Shown here one piece after another: positions 28,119 to 39,378 of a stretch of 64,000 nucleotides of DNA. Position 1 is the stretch's first letter; every line of letters starts with the position of its first letter. Origin of the DNA: Reinekea thalattae (lineage in GTDB: Bacteria > Pseudomonadota > Gammaproteobacteria > Pseudomonadales > Natronospirillaceae); NCBI RefSeq assembly GCF_008041945.1, contig NZ_VKAD01000001.1, positions 1,302,001-1,366,000 of the forward strand. Reading direction: 5' to 3'. Under the pieces are notes generated by a model, which saw only the letters and a program-made list of their open reading frames with translations, did not search any database and had not been told where the DNA came from. The translations under genes were made by a program, and so were the position numbers.

Positions 28119-29803
28119 AAAACATGATCCGATACATATCGTTAGCGCCGTTCAAATGGATAGTATTTTGCTGCGCCATGATTGCTGCGCCGCACCTTTT
28201 GGCCGAAGTGACCGCACGCACCGATCGTTATGAAATGTACTCCGACGAAACCTTGCAACTGAATGTTAACGTTGACTCACGCAGCAATATTAACCGCGCC
28301 GATATCGAATCGTTACAGACACTTTTTGATATTCTGGAGCAGCGCCAATACACCAGTACCAGCACAACGCTGAACGGACAACGCACAACCTCTAAAGTAC
28401 TGCAATTTCGCCTAAGGCCTAAAAACACCGGCATACTTACCATACCGGCGTTTCGATCTGGCAATGAAGCCAGCCAGCCGATTCAAATCACTGTTTATTC
28501 TGCCGCCAAACGACCGAATAAGTTGCCGCAAGATGCGGTGATTATCAGTGCCACGTTAAGCGAGCAAACGCCCTATGTTAAGCAACCCTTCGTACTAACC
28601 CTAGAAGTGGCTTACAACATAGAGATGCAAAACGCCGCCTTAGAGGGGTTAACCTTCCCTGCGTTCGACAGTGTAGAGCTAAACAAAGGGACAACAATCG
28701 AAACCCGCTCAAACAAACAATACAAGGTTTACCGTCAGGTTTTGCAATTAACCGCCGACCAAGCCGGTCGCTATTCGCTGCCGGATATTGTGCTTTCTGC
28801 AGACTATTACAATGCAACATCAGGACAAGTAGAGCGTTTTTCACGTGCTGCTCAGGTTGGCAGGATCGATGTTAGAGCAATACCGAAAAACTACCCAACT
28901 AATGCCATCTGGCTACCTGTCACATCGCTAACGCTTGAAGATAACCTAGACAGCAATCAAAGTTATCAGGTAGGCGATTACATCGACTGGCTGACTCTAA
29001 TGACCGTTGAAGGAGCACCAGCAACACAGCTGCCAGACCCGCTGGCAAACATTGAAGCGCAATTACCAACAGGCGTGCGTCTGTATCGCAATCCGGCAGA
29101 AATTGATGACAGCCGGCGCGTCGATGTTTCTGCATTAAGCTTTACCGCGGCTGGCAGCCTACGCCTGCCAGAAATTCGTATCCCTTGGTGGAATATTGAT
29201 AAGGATAAACTCGAGTGGGCAACCTTACCTGCCCGTAATATGCGAGTCGCCGCGGTCAGTCAAAATAGTAATGCAACTAACGGTTTATCGCCTGCTCCAA
29301 ACCAAGCGGTGGCTATAGACAGCGAGCAAGCCAGCAGCGACGAAACAGAAACGGAAACAACAACGCAAAAAAGTTTTAATTTTTGGAAAGCCATAGCGAT
29401 CCTGTTAGCTATCGCATGGCCTGCAACAGTCCTTTATTTTATATTTATCGCTCGAAAGCCGGTGCAAAAAACGACAGAACAGAATAACAAAACAGTGGAT
29501 ACGGATGCCGAACAATCGCTCGCTCGTTACGCAAAACAAAATGATATCACTGGTTTTTACAATGAACTGATGACGCAAATGCGAGCAATAGAGCTGACAG
29601 AAAAACAGTTGATTAACGCTTTGGATGACGATGGCGTTAACGCCTTTGAGACATTAAACAATTATTTATTTGCCGAGCAGCGTCAACAACCGGATCAAGA
29701 CTCATTACTTTTACTAGCCAAGAAATTCCGAAAACTATTTAAACAATACAAAGCAAACAACCGTAGTAAAAATAAATCCAAGCAACAGCTGTTTGATCTT
29801 TAA
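28112..29803 (+). CDS. batD: BatD family protein
   Basis: A 563-residue protein with a signal peptide (cleavage near PHLLA-EVTA). A long beta-rich periplasmic region follows (about 30-410), with the typical BatD opening VTARTDRYEMYSDETLQL. A membrane helix (WKAIAILLAIAWPATVLYFIFI, about 425-445, written here in part as AIAWPATVLYF) leads to a basic cytoplasmic tail. It closes the MoxR-Bat operon, overlaps the preceding gene by 7 bases with GAGGG in place, and is followed by a bidirectional terminator. Confidence 0.9.
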   Translation: MVKNMIRYISLAPFKWIVFCCAMIAAPHLLAEVTARTDRYEMYSDETLQLNVNVDSRSNINRADIESLQTLFDILEQRQYTSTSTTLNGQRTTSKVLQFRLRPKNTGILTIPAFRSGNEASQPIQITVYSAAKRPNKLPQDAVIISATLSEQTPYVKQPFVLTLEVAYNIEMQNAALEGLTFPAFDSVELNKGTTIETRSNKQYKVYRQVLQLTADQAGRYSLPDIVLSADYYNATSGQVERFSRAAQVGRIDVRAIPKNYPTNAIWLPVTSLTLEDNLDSNQSYQVGDYIDWLTLMTVEGAPATQLPDPLANIEAQLPTGVRLYRNPAEIDDSRRVDVSALSFTAAGSLRLPEIRIPWWNIDKDKLEWATLPARNMRVAAVSQNSNATNGLSPAPNQAVAIDSEQASSDETETETTTQKSFNFWKAIAILLAIAWPATVLYFIFIARKPVQKTTEQNNKTVDTDAEQSLARYAKQNDITGFYNELMTQMRAIELTEKQLINALDDDGVNAFETLNNYLFAEQRQQPDQDSLLLLAKKFRKLFKQYKANNRSKNKSKQQLFDL

Positions 29804-29886
29804 TTCCAGTCATAAGATTTAATTTTATAGTTAGCCGTGAACTTGGATTTAAATTAGAACTAAAAAAACCAGCATTCATTAAGCAT

Positions 29887-29917
29887 AAAAAAACCGGCAA
29901 CTTGGCCGGTTTTTTTA
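29887..29917. terminator. Bidirectional terminator between batD and the alginate lyase gene
   Basis: ACCGGC and GCCGGT (inside 29893-29910) pair around AACTTG, flanked by seven As and seven Ts so that both strands end in a T-run. It serves the converging batD and alginate lyase genes. Confidence 0.9.
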
Positions 29918-29922
29918 TCTAT

Positions 29923-29955
29923 TTAATCTAATAAAGATTAACCTAACAAAGATTA
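29923..29955 (-). repeat. 15-bp tandem repeat carrying the alginate lyase stop codon
   Basis: Read on the minus strand, TAATCTTTGTTAGGT (29955-29941) is followed by TAATCTTTATTAGAT (29940-29926), 13 of 15 identical, and then by another TAA (29925-29923). The first TAA is the alginate lyase stop. All three TAA codons are in frame at 15-base intervals. Confidence 0.85.
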
Positions 29956-30795
29956 TTTTTTATCGATGCTATATTCAAGGCTATAGAAGTGCGCTTCACT
30001 GGTGCCATTTTTAAACTGGTTATAAACACCGGCTTTAAAGTAGCTGAACTTCTCGCTCCAGTAAGAGATATCGTGATTAACAACGGTTTCACCATCACGG
30101 TCGATCACCAATTTAGAATCACCGACAATAATGTCAAAGTGAGTTGGCTTGACTAAATCTACCTGACCAAGGTCTAGCTTGATATAGGCTTCTTTGCATT
30201 CAACCTTTTCTTTATTGCCGCTTTTTGAACCGCAATCCATGGCGTTATTTTTAATAATCGCCCAGTAATGATCTGTTTTACCGCTACGCTCTGCTTCATA
30301 AACAACACGAACCAACGGGTGAGGAATATAGCCTTCACCACTGGTACCACGTGCGCTAGTACCGTCACCACTGTTATGTACCTGCAAGAATGTCATGGCG
30401 TCGTTTTTACCGTCACTCATAGCAACAGCGGCTTGAGGATTGATCGGTAAGATATCCGCAGATAGGCGATAGAACGTATCGGGCAAAGAGGTATCAAAAT
30501 TATCAAGGATACGAACTTCGCTGCGGTTTTTGTAACCTTTCATTTTAAACACAAGCGCTTCGGAATCTTCATCAACAAAAAATACGTCCTTTAATTCAAG
30601 GCCCGAAAAGTTACTGTCTGCGGCATATTCTGCCTTGTTACCCGATTTACCTTCAGGGTCAGACGCTTGTAATTTAGACTCGGCTAAAATCGGTTGGAAC
30701 TGTTCGTAATCGGCAGGAACCGCAGCAAACACAGCAGCACTGCTCAGTGCGATGGAACTTACGAAGGCAACAGATTTAAGGTTTTTATTGATCAT
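29953..30795 (-). CDS. Secreted PL7-family alginate lyase
   Basis: A 280-residue protein with a signal peptide (about 1-24, ...SSAAVFA). All three PL7 signature motifs are present: RSEVR (91-95), QVH (138-140) and YFKAGVYNQ (252-260), giving the catalytic Arg, Gln, His and Tyr. PL7 enzymes cleave alginate by beta-elimination. In this family a QVH rather than QIH central motif has been associated with polymannuronate preference, so M-block activity is suggested but not certain. It has no carbohydrate-binding module. The gene stands alone, without transporters or other alginate genes nearby. The ATG is preceded by AAAGGT. A perfect inverted repeat lies about 120 bases upstream. Confidence 0.93.
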   Translation of the reverse strand: MINKNLKSVAFVSSIALSSAAVFAAVPADYEQFQPILAESKLQASDPEGKSGNKAEYAADSNFSGLELKDVFFVDEDSEALVFKMKGYKNRSEVRILDNFDTSLPDTFYRLSADILPINPQAAVAMSDGKNDAMTFLQVHNSGDGTSARGTSGEGYIPHPLVRVVYEAERSGKTDHYWAIIKNNAMDCGSKSGNKEKVECKEAYIKLDLGQVDLVKPTHFDIIVGDSKLVIDRDGETVVNHDISYWSEKFSYFKAGVYNQFKNGTSEAHFYSLEYSIDKK

Positions 30796-30916
30796 GTATG
30801 TACTACCTTTTATTTTTTACAGATTGTTTTTATTGAATAAATGTCACGATTTTTTGCTTTGACTTTAACTTTGTTTTTTATTTTTATTATTCGGCACGCA
30901 TTAGAGGTGCTCAGAT

Positions 30917-30938
30917 TGACCGACTATAGAGTCGGTCA
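30917..30938. promoter_or_regulatory. Perfect inverted repeat upstream of the alginate lyase gene
   Basis: TGACCGACT (30917-30925) and AGTCGGTCA (30930-30938) are perfect 9-base arms around ATAG. The repeat lies between the rlmB stop and the alginate lyase start, with no T-run. It could be an operator for the lyase gene or a 3' stabilising hairpin for the rlmB transcript. Confidence 0.45.
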
Positions 30939-31062
30939 TTAAGGATTACAGTTATACCTATTTCGAACTCATTTTTCCATCATTTGTATGACAAATAGCG
31001 AGAGAGTTTGAACTGGATCTATATTTTACTAACGGCGAAAGAGTGGCAAGCAAGGCAACCGC

Positions 31063-31818
31063 TTATGCTCGCTGCCTAACCACTTCAAAAAGACAAACAC
31101 CGGCGGCGACAGAAACATTTAAGCTACTCACCTCTCCAGCCATTGGGATATTAATTAGCACATCGCAAGTTTCACGCGTTAAACGACGTAAGCCTTTTCC
31201 TTCGGCACCCATCACTAACGCCATAGGTCCGGTCAGTTTATTCTGATAGATCGAGGTTGAAGCTTCGCCAGCGGTACCGTAAATCCAAATGCCGCGTTGC
31301 TTTAAACTTTCTAGCGTACGGGCCAAATTAGTAACCGCAAAAAACGGCACGGTGTCTGCCGCGCCACTGGCAATATTAACAGCAGTAGGCGTAAGCGTTG
31401 CCGACTTATCTTTTGGCACAATAAGAGCATGAGCACCGGCAGCATCACAACTACGCAAGCAAGCACCAATGTTATGAGGATCGGTCACGCCATCTAATAC
31501 CAGCAACAATGGTGGCTGTTCTAGCTCGTCGAGCATGGCATCGAGGTCGTCTTCTTTTAGCACCGGTGCTGCAATAGTTTGCAGCAACACTCCCTGATGA
31601 CGAGCGTCAGTTAGCTGCTGCTTTTGTAGAATTCGATCAAAGCTTGCACGATCGACCAGACGAAAACGAACACCCTGTTCTCGCACTAAATCGAGTAATT
31701 TGTTCATTCGATTATCTTGGCGACCCTTAAGCAGGACAACCTCTCGAACTCGGTCGGGGTGCGCCTCTAGCGCGCTGTTTGCCGCATGTAAACCGAACAC
31801 CCACATTGACTCTGACAT
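31063..31818 (-). CDS. rlmB: 23S rRNA (Gm2251) 2'-O-methyltransferase
   Basis: A SpoU/TrmH-family enzyme of 251 residues. It has an N-terminal L30e-like substrate-binding domain and a knotted methyltransferase domain with the three SpoU motifs: DGVTDPHNIGACLRS, LVMGAEGKGLRR and IPMAGEVSSLNVSVAAG. It methylates the ribose of G2251 in the peptidyl-transferase P loop. It follows rnr by 132 bases, the usual rnr-rlmB arrangement. Confidence 0.96.
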   Translation of the reverse strand: MSESMWVFGLHAANSALEAHPDRVREVVLLKGRQDNRMNKLLDLVREQGVRFRLVDRASFDRILQKQQLTDARHQGVLLQTIAAPVLKEDDLDAMLDELEQPPLLLVLDGVTDPHNIGACLRSCDAAGAHALIVPKDKSATLTPTAVNIASGAADTVPFFAVTNLARTLESLKQRGIWIYGTAGEASTSIYQNKLTGPMALVMGAEGKGLRRLTRETCDVLINIPMAGEVSSLNVSVAAGVCLFEVVRQRA

Positions 31819-31950
31819 AAAACCTTTAACTCCAACATCTTACTGCGCCGACCGATGTCGGCGCCTGCTTACTGTTATATTTTCTATTTATACTTTTCTG
31901 TTTTTTTTGCTACTTATTTTTCACGGTTTTTTGCACAAACATTTTAAAAT

Positions 31951-34326
31951 TTAGCGGCTTTTCTTTTTGCCTTCTGGCTTTGATTTTTTTGCTCGACTGG
32001 ATTTTGGCTTTGCCGCCTTATCTCGACCCTTAGCTGGACGACTCGGCTTACCTTTTTTCGACTTACCTCCGCCGTTCGCTTGTGCTGCAACATCGGCTAG
32101 CTCAAAGTCAATTTTGCGTTCATCTAAATCAACGCGCATAACTCGAATTTTTAAGCTATCGCCTAACTTATAAGTTTTACGAGTACGTTCACCAACCAAG
32201 CGATGCCCTGCTTCTTGGTATTGGTAGTAATCTGACTGCAAGCTGGAAATATGTACCAAGCCGTCGACATAAATATCATCCAGCTGAACAAACAAACCAA
32301 AGTTTGTCACCGAAGAAATAGTGCCGGTGTATTCTTCACCGATATGGCCGCTCATAAATTCGCATTTAAGCCAAGCCATAACATCCCAAGTTGCTTCATC
32401 GGCGCGACGCTCTGCCATTGAACATTGCTCACCGAGCTCCAGCATCGCTTTAACATCGTAAGGGTAATTCTTTTCAATGGCTTCGTTTTGCGTCAACTCC
32501 ATTCGGCGCACCATCGGGGTACGCTTTTTACTGCGCACAATCGAGCGAATGGCACGGTGTACCAATAAGTCTGGGTAACGACGAATCGGCGAAGTAAAGT
32601 GAGCATAGCGCTCAAACGCCAAACCAAAGTGACCGATGTTATCCGGCTGGTAAACCGCTTGCGCCATCGATCGGAGCATAACGGTTTGTAGCAAATGAAA
32701 GTCTTCACGATGACTGATTTGCTGCAACAGTTTTTGGTAATCTTTTGCGGTTGGTTTAAAGCCGCCCGATAATGCCAAGCCCTGCTCGCCCATGTAGGAG
32801 CGTAAGTTTTCTAGCTTTTCAAATGACGGCGTATCATGCACTCGGTACAGGCAAGGAATTTTCAGCGTCTCTAAAAAAGTCGCCGCTGAAACATTTGCCG
32901 CCAACATACATTCTTCAATTAGGCGATGCGCTTCGTTGCGTTCAGTTGGCACAATGCGATCAATCTTACGATCATCGTCAAACACAATTCGTGTTTCACG
33001 GGTTTCATATTCAATAGCGCCGCGCTCTGAACGAGCAATTCTAAAGCGTTGGTAAACATCGTTTAATGTTTCAATGTTTTTAACCACGGCTGCGCCGAAC
33101 TGCTGGGTAAATAGCTTCTCTTGTGCGCCGCTGTCATCTTCTAAGAACTCACCCACTAGGGTGTAGGTTAGGCGTGCATGTGAATGAATCACGCCTTCCA
33201 TAAATTTAAAGTTGAGCACTTCGCCTTGTTCGTTAACTTCCATTTCACAGACCAACGATAATCGATCGGTATGAGGGTTTAACGAACATAAACCGTTCGA
33301 CAAGATTTCCGGCAACATCGGAATAACGCGTTCAGGAAAATAAACGGAAGTAGCTCGGTTACGTGCTTCATGATCCAATGGCGTATCAACAGCGACATAG
33401 TGAGAAACGTCAGCAATGGCGACGTAGAGTTTAATGTTGCCATTACGCATTGTCTTGGCAAATACGGCATCGTCAAAATCACGCGCGTCTTCACCGTCGA
33501 TAGTAACGAACGCCAGCTCACGCAGGTCGATACGATCTGCCTTATCGGCTTCGCTGACTTCTTCGGTTAGGCCTACAACTTGGGCTTCAACCTCATAAGG
33601 CCATTCGTGTGGAATTTCATAGCTGCGCAGAGCAATATCGATTTCCATGCCAGGCGCCATATGTGCGCCCATTACTTTGGTCACCTTGCCTATTGGCTGT
33701 TTTCTAAAAGCCGGTTGTTCAACAATGCTGACAACGACAATATCACCGTCACTGGCTTGCTCTACATCGGCAGGCGGAATCAGAATATCGTGAGTGATGC
33801 GTTTATTTTCAGCATGAACAACACCAAAGGCTCCTTCCCAACGGAAGCGGCCAACCAACTCTTCGGTATTACGCTCTAACACTTCGGTAATGATGGCTTC
33901 GGTACGACCGCGGTGGTCGCGCTGGCCTTTGCGAGCTAAAACCACATCGCCATGAAAGCAGCCTCGCATTTGGCGATAGTTAAGATAGAAATCTTTACCG
34001 CCTTGATCTGGAATTAAAAAGCCGTGACCATCGGCATGGCCTTGCACTCGGCCACGAACCAAATCTAATTTATCGATCAGTCCGTAAGCACCTCGGTTGG
34101 TGCAATGCAGCTGGCCATCGCGCACCATGGCGATTAAACGGCGGCGCAGTGCCTCTATGTTTTCTTCACTAAATAAGGCTAATTCTTTGCTTAACTCGGG
34201 GTGTGTTGCTGGGCCGTTACGTTGCTCTAAGTGCGCAATAATAAATTCGCGGCTGGGAATGGGGTTGTCGTACTTTTCAGCTTCTCGCTGTTGATGCGGG
34301 TCTTTGACGTTATTCTTTTTTTTCAC
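31951..34326 (-). CDS. rnr: Ribonuclease R
   Basis: A 3'-5' exoribonuclease of 791 residues that degrades structured RNA, including rRNA and tmRNA-associated substrates. An N-terminal helix-turn-helix region and cold-shock domains are followed by the RNB catalytic core (DGEDARDFDDAVFA with the metal-binding aspartates, YVAIADVSHYV), an S1 domain (GTISSVTNFGLFVQLDD) and a Lys/Arg-rich tail (KSKKGKPSRPAKGRDK). The start is a GTG with only a weak upstream purine stretch. It is preceded by two strong hairpins after purA, so it may have its own promoter. Confidence 0.96.
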   Translation of the reverse strand: MKKKNNVKDPHQQREAEKYDNPIPSREFIIAHLEQRNGPATHPELSKELALFSEENIEALRRRLIAMVRDGQLHCTNRGAYGLIDKLDLVRGRVQGHADGHGFLIPDQGGKDFYLNYRQMRGCFHGDVVLARKGQRDHRGRTEAIITEVLERNTEELVGRFRWEGAFGVVHAENKRITHDILIPPADVEQASDGDIVVVSIVEQPAFRKQPIGKVTKVMGAHMAPGMEIDIALRSYEIPHEWPYEVEAQVVGLTEEVSEADKADRIDLRELAFVTIDGEDARDFDDAVFAKTMRNGNIKLYVAIADVSHYVAVDTPLDHEARNRATSVYFPERVIPMLPEILSNGLCSLNPHTDRLSLVCEMEVNEQGEVLNFKFMEGVIHSHARLTYTLVGEFLEDDSGAQEKLFTQQFGAAVVKNIETLNDVYQRFRIARSERGAIEYETRETRIVFDDDRKIDRIVPTERNEAHRLIEECMLAANVSAATFLETLKIPCLYRVHDTPSFEKLENLRSYMGEQGLALSGGFKPTAKDYQKLLQQISHREDFHLLQTVMLRSMAQAVYQPDNIGHFGLAFERYAHFTSPIRRYPDLLVHRAIRSIVRSKKRTPMVRRMELTQNEAIEKNYPYDVKAMLELGEQCSMAERRADEATWDVMAWLKCEFMSGHIGEEYTGTISSVTNFGLFVQLDDIYVDGLVHISSLQSDYYQYQEAGHRLVGERTRKTYKLGDSLKIRVMRVDLDERKIDFELADVAAQANGGGKSKKGKPSRPAKGRDKAAKPKSSRAKKSKPEGKKKSR

Positions 34327-34422
34327 AATGACGATTTCACTCGATGAGGTTTCATCGCAGTATAACCACAGTGGCGATGGATAAGTAGGGATTCACTCGC
34401 TAATGCAGGTAATAAGCGTGAA

Positions 34423-34452
34423 AATGGCGCTTAACTAGGGTTAAGCGCCATT
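34423..34452 (-). terminator. Strong hairpin downstream of purA
   Basis: AATGGCGCTTAAC (34423-34435) and GTTAAGCGCCATT (34440-34452) are perfect 13-base arms around TAGG. On the minus strand the stem ends in a short T-run, consistent with termination after purA. Confidence 0.7.
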
Positions 34453-34461
34453 CTATGCAGC

Positions 34462-34485
34462 GGTATCGAGACAGTTCTCGATACC
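34462..34485 (-). other. Second hairpin downstream of purA
   Basis: GGTATCGAGA (34462-34471) and TCTCGATACC (34476-34485) are perfect 10-base arms around CAGT. It lies 28 bases after the purA stop and 10 bases before the terminator-like hairpin, and has no T-run of its own. Confidence 0.6.
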
Positions 34486-34512
34486 AAGCAGTGCTAAAAA
34501 CGCAGCTGCTGC

Positions 34513-37003
<2,491 letters not shown>

Positions 37004-37041
37004 GCGTGATAAAATCCCGTCAATTCACTAATTTAGGGCAC

Positions 37042-37065
37042 AAAAAAACCGGGCTTGGCCCGGTT
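37042..37065 (-). terminator. Rho-independent terminator after hflC
   Basis: AACCGGGC (37047-37054) and GCCCGGTT (37058-37065) pair around three bases. On the minus strand the stem runs into seven Ts (complement of 37042-37048). It closes the hflK-hflC transcript upstream of hisZ. Confidence 0.88.
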
Positions 37066-37156
37066 GATGGATTATACACTTGCTAAAAGAATCTGTTAAC
37101 TAAAACTATAAAAACTTGAGTCATCAAAATTAATTTAATGACTCTGTTACAGTGTT

Positions 37157-38086
37157 CTAGTTACCGTTTTGATCATTCAAGAAACGGAAGAATTCAGAAT
37201 CCGGTTCCAGAATTAGCATATCGCCAGATTCTTCAAAGGCTGTACGATAAGCCTGTAAGCTACGATAGAAAGCATAGAAGTCTGGATCCTTAGAGTAAGC
37301 TTCCGCGTAGATTCGCGCGGCTTCTGCATCACCTTGACCACGAAGTTTTTCAGCTTCGCGATAAGCGTTTGCAATAGTAATGGTGCGCGTCTGGTCCGCT
37401 GTCGCGCTGATGATCTCAGCCTGACGTTGACCTTCAGAACGGAAGCCACGTGCTACCTGCTCACGATCGGAACGCATACGACGGAAAACATCGTCTGAAA
37501 CCTGCTCTGGCAAGTCGATCGCTTTAACCCGAATATCAACAACTTCAATACCCAGCTCAGAAATAGCAACGTTATTAACACGCTCTAAAACACGCGCCAT
37601 CAATGCATCGCGCTCACCTTCGTCCGAACCAATGATGTTACCTTCTGGTAAAGGCTGATCATTCTTCAAACCAGTCACAACTTCACGCAACGACTTATCA
37701 CCAAAAGCATCACGCAGCGCGGCATTAACACGAGAACCTAATACTTGGCTGGCACGGTAACCATCACCACCACCCGTTGCAGTATAGAACTTAAGGGTGT
37801 CGTCGATACGCCACTGGACGTATGAATCAACTTCCAAGCTCTTCTGTTCGCTGGTAATAAAACGCTCAGATTGGCTATCAAGCGTCACCAAGCGCATATC
37901 AAACTTAAGGTGATCTTCAAGGATCGGCCAGTTCCAATGTAAACCCGGCTCAATATTGGCTTCAATCACTTCGCCAAAACGCAGTTTAATCGCGCTTTGT
38001 CGTTCATCGACAATAAAAAGGCTCGTGCTTGCAAAGAGTGCAGCCAAGGCAACAATGACGATAACTGAAATTAATTTACCATTCAT
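37157..38086 (-). CDS. hflC: HflC, FtsH-modulating membrane protein
   Basis: The start chosen is the ATG at 38086, with AGGAG seven bases upstream, giving 309 residues; a longer frame overlapping hflK lacks family support. One N-terminal membrane helix (VIVIVALAALFASTSLFIV) is followed by an SPFH/band-7 domain (VDERQSAIKLRFGEV) and a coiled C-terminal region (REAEKLRGQGDAEAARIYAEA). HflK and HflC form the large periplasmic vault that encloses and modulates the FtsH protease. It starts 10 bases after hflK. Confidence 0.96.
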   Translation of the reverse strand: MNGKLISVIVIVALAALFASTSLFIVDERQSAIKLRFGEVIEANIEPGLHWNWPILEDHLKFDMRLVTLDSQSERFITSEQKSLEVDSYVQWRIDDTLKFYTATGGGDGYRASQVLGSRVNAALRDAFGDKSLREVVTGLKNDQPLPEGNIIGSDEGERDALMARVLERVNNVAISELGIEVVDIRVKAIDLPEQVSDDVFRRMRSDREQVARGFRSEGQRQAEIISATADQTRTITIANAYREAEKLRGQGDAEAARIYAEAYSKDPDFYAFYRSLQAYRTAFEESGDMLILEPDSEFFRFLNDQNGN

Positions 38087-38096
38087 TATTATGCTC

Positions 38097-39278
38097 CTAA
38101 TTATTACGGCGACGGCTTTGCTCATTCACGATCAGATCATAAAGCTCACTGATTTCTGATTGAGTCAAAGAATTAATATTTAAGCTACTCGAAAAGCTTG
38201 CTGAAGAATCTGCTGCTGTTGCAGTATTTCTACGTAGCTGATCCAACGGTAGATACATCATGTTGTTGCCGCTTTCGACATCTAACAACACCTTAGCGCT
38301 GTTGCTATAGATCTCTTCAATAGTCGACAAGTACAGACGTTGACGAGTAATTTCTGGTGCCTTTTGATACTCAGCTAATAACGACGAGAAACGATCGGCA
38401 TCACCAGATGCACGAGCAATGATTTCTTGTCGGTAAGCTTCTGCTTCAGCTAATTGACGCTCGGCTTGACCTTGGGCAACCGGCACAATCTGGTTGGCGT
38501 AGGCTTGCGCTTCATTGATAAGACGCTGCTGATCTTCACGAGCCTTAATCACATCATCAAAGGCTTCTTGCACTGCGGTTGGCGGCGAAGCATCGGTAAT
38601 TTTCAACTGATCAAGACTGATACCGACGTTGTAGCTATCGAGGTATTCCTGCAGTCGTTCTTTAACCAGCGCCTGCAATTGGTCACGGCCTGTGGTTAAG
38701 ATCTGCTCTAACTTGGCAGAACCAACAACATGACGCAGTGCCGACTCAGAGGCGTGTGCAATCGTGGCCTGAGGGTCTTGAACATTTAAGGTATAGAGTT
38801 CAGCGGCCGCAGCACGGTATTCAACTGTCATCGCAACGGTGACAATGTTTTCATCTGCGGTCAGCATCGAGTTGCGCAAGCTGGTTTCATTAACGCGAGT
38901 AACGTTAACCTTGGCGGCAACCTTATCGATGTAAGGGATCTTATAGTGTAAGCCTGGGCCTTCAACACGGTAAAACTTACCTAAGCGAAGCACCACGGCA
39001 CGCTCGGCTTCATCTACCGTATAGAGGGTGTTATAGCCAGTAAAAACAATACCCAAAACCAATAGAATGGCCACGATAGGGCCGCTACCACCGGATCTTT
39101 TAGGGTTCTCGCTGTCGTTGCGGTTATTGTTATTACCGCCACCCAGCCATTTATTCAGTTTAGCGTTAAGCTGCTTAAACAGGTCATCAAGGTCAGGCGG
39201 ACCCTCATTGTTTTTACGGTTACGATTACCCCAAGGGTCTTGATCGTTATTCCCACCTGGTGGTTCATTCCACGCCAT
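38097..39278 (-). CDS. hflK: HflK, FtsH-modulating membrane protein
   Basis: The ATG at 39278 (MAWNEPPGGNNDQDPWG, the typical HflK opening) has GGAG six bases upstream; 393 residues. A Gly/Asn-rich cytoplasmic N-terminus (residues 1-65) precedes one membrane helix (IVAILLVLGIVFTGYNTLY) and an SPFH domain (VDEAERAVVLRLGKF), ending in a coiled coil. It is the partner of HflC in the FtsH complex. It lies 100 bases downstream of hflX on the same strand. Confidence 0.96.
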   Translation of the reverse strand: MAWNEPPGGNNDQDPWGNRNRKNNEGPPDLDDLFKQLNAKLNKWLGGGNNNNRNDSENPKRSGGSGPIVAILLVLGIVFTGYNTLYTVDEAERAVVLRLGKFYRVEGPGLHYKIPYIDKVAAKVNVTRVNETSLRNSMLTADENIVTVAMTVEYRAAAAELYTLNVQDPQATIAHASESALRHVVGSAKLEQILTTGRDQLQALVKERLQEYLDSYNVGISLDQLKITDASPPTAVQEAFDDVIKAREDQQRLINEAQAYANQIVPVAQGQAERQLAEAEAYRQEIIARASGDADRFSSLLAEYQKAPEITRQRLYLSTIEEIYSNSAKVLLDVESGNNMMYLPLDQLRRNTATAADSSASFSSSLNINSLTQSEISELYDLIVNEQSRRRNN

Positions 39279-39378
39279 GGTCAACTCCATATTTTATTTT
39301 CATATTAATGTTCATATAACAACGGCTAACGAGTGTTGTGCTTTGCTTTATACAACACTTTTGCAACAGTTGGATGCG

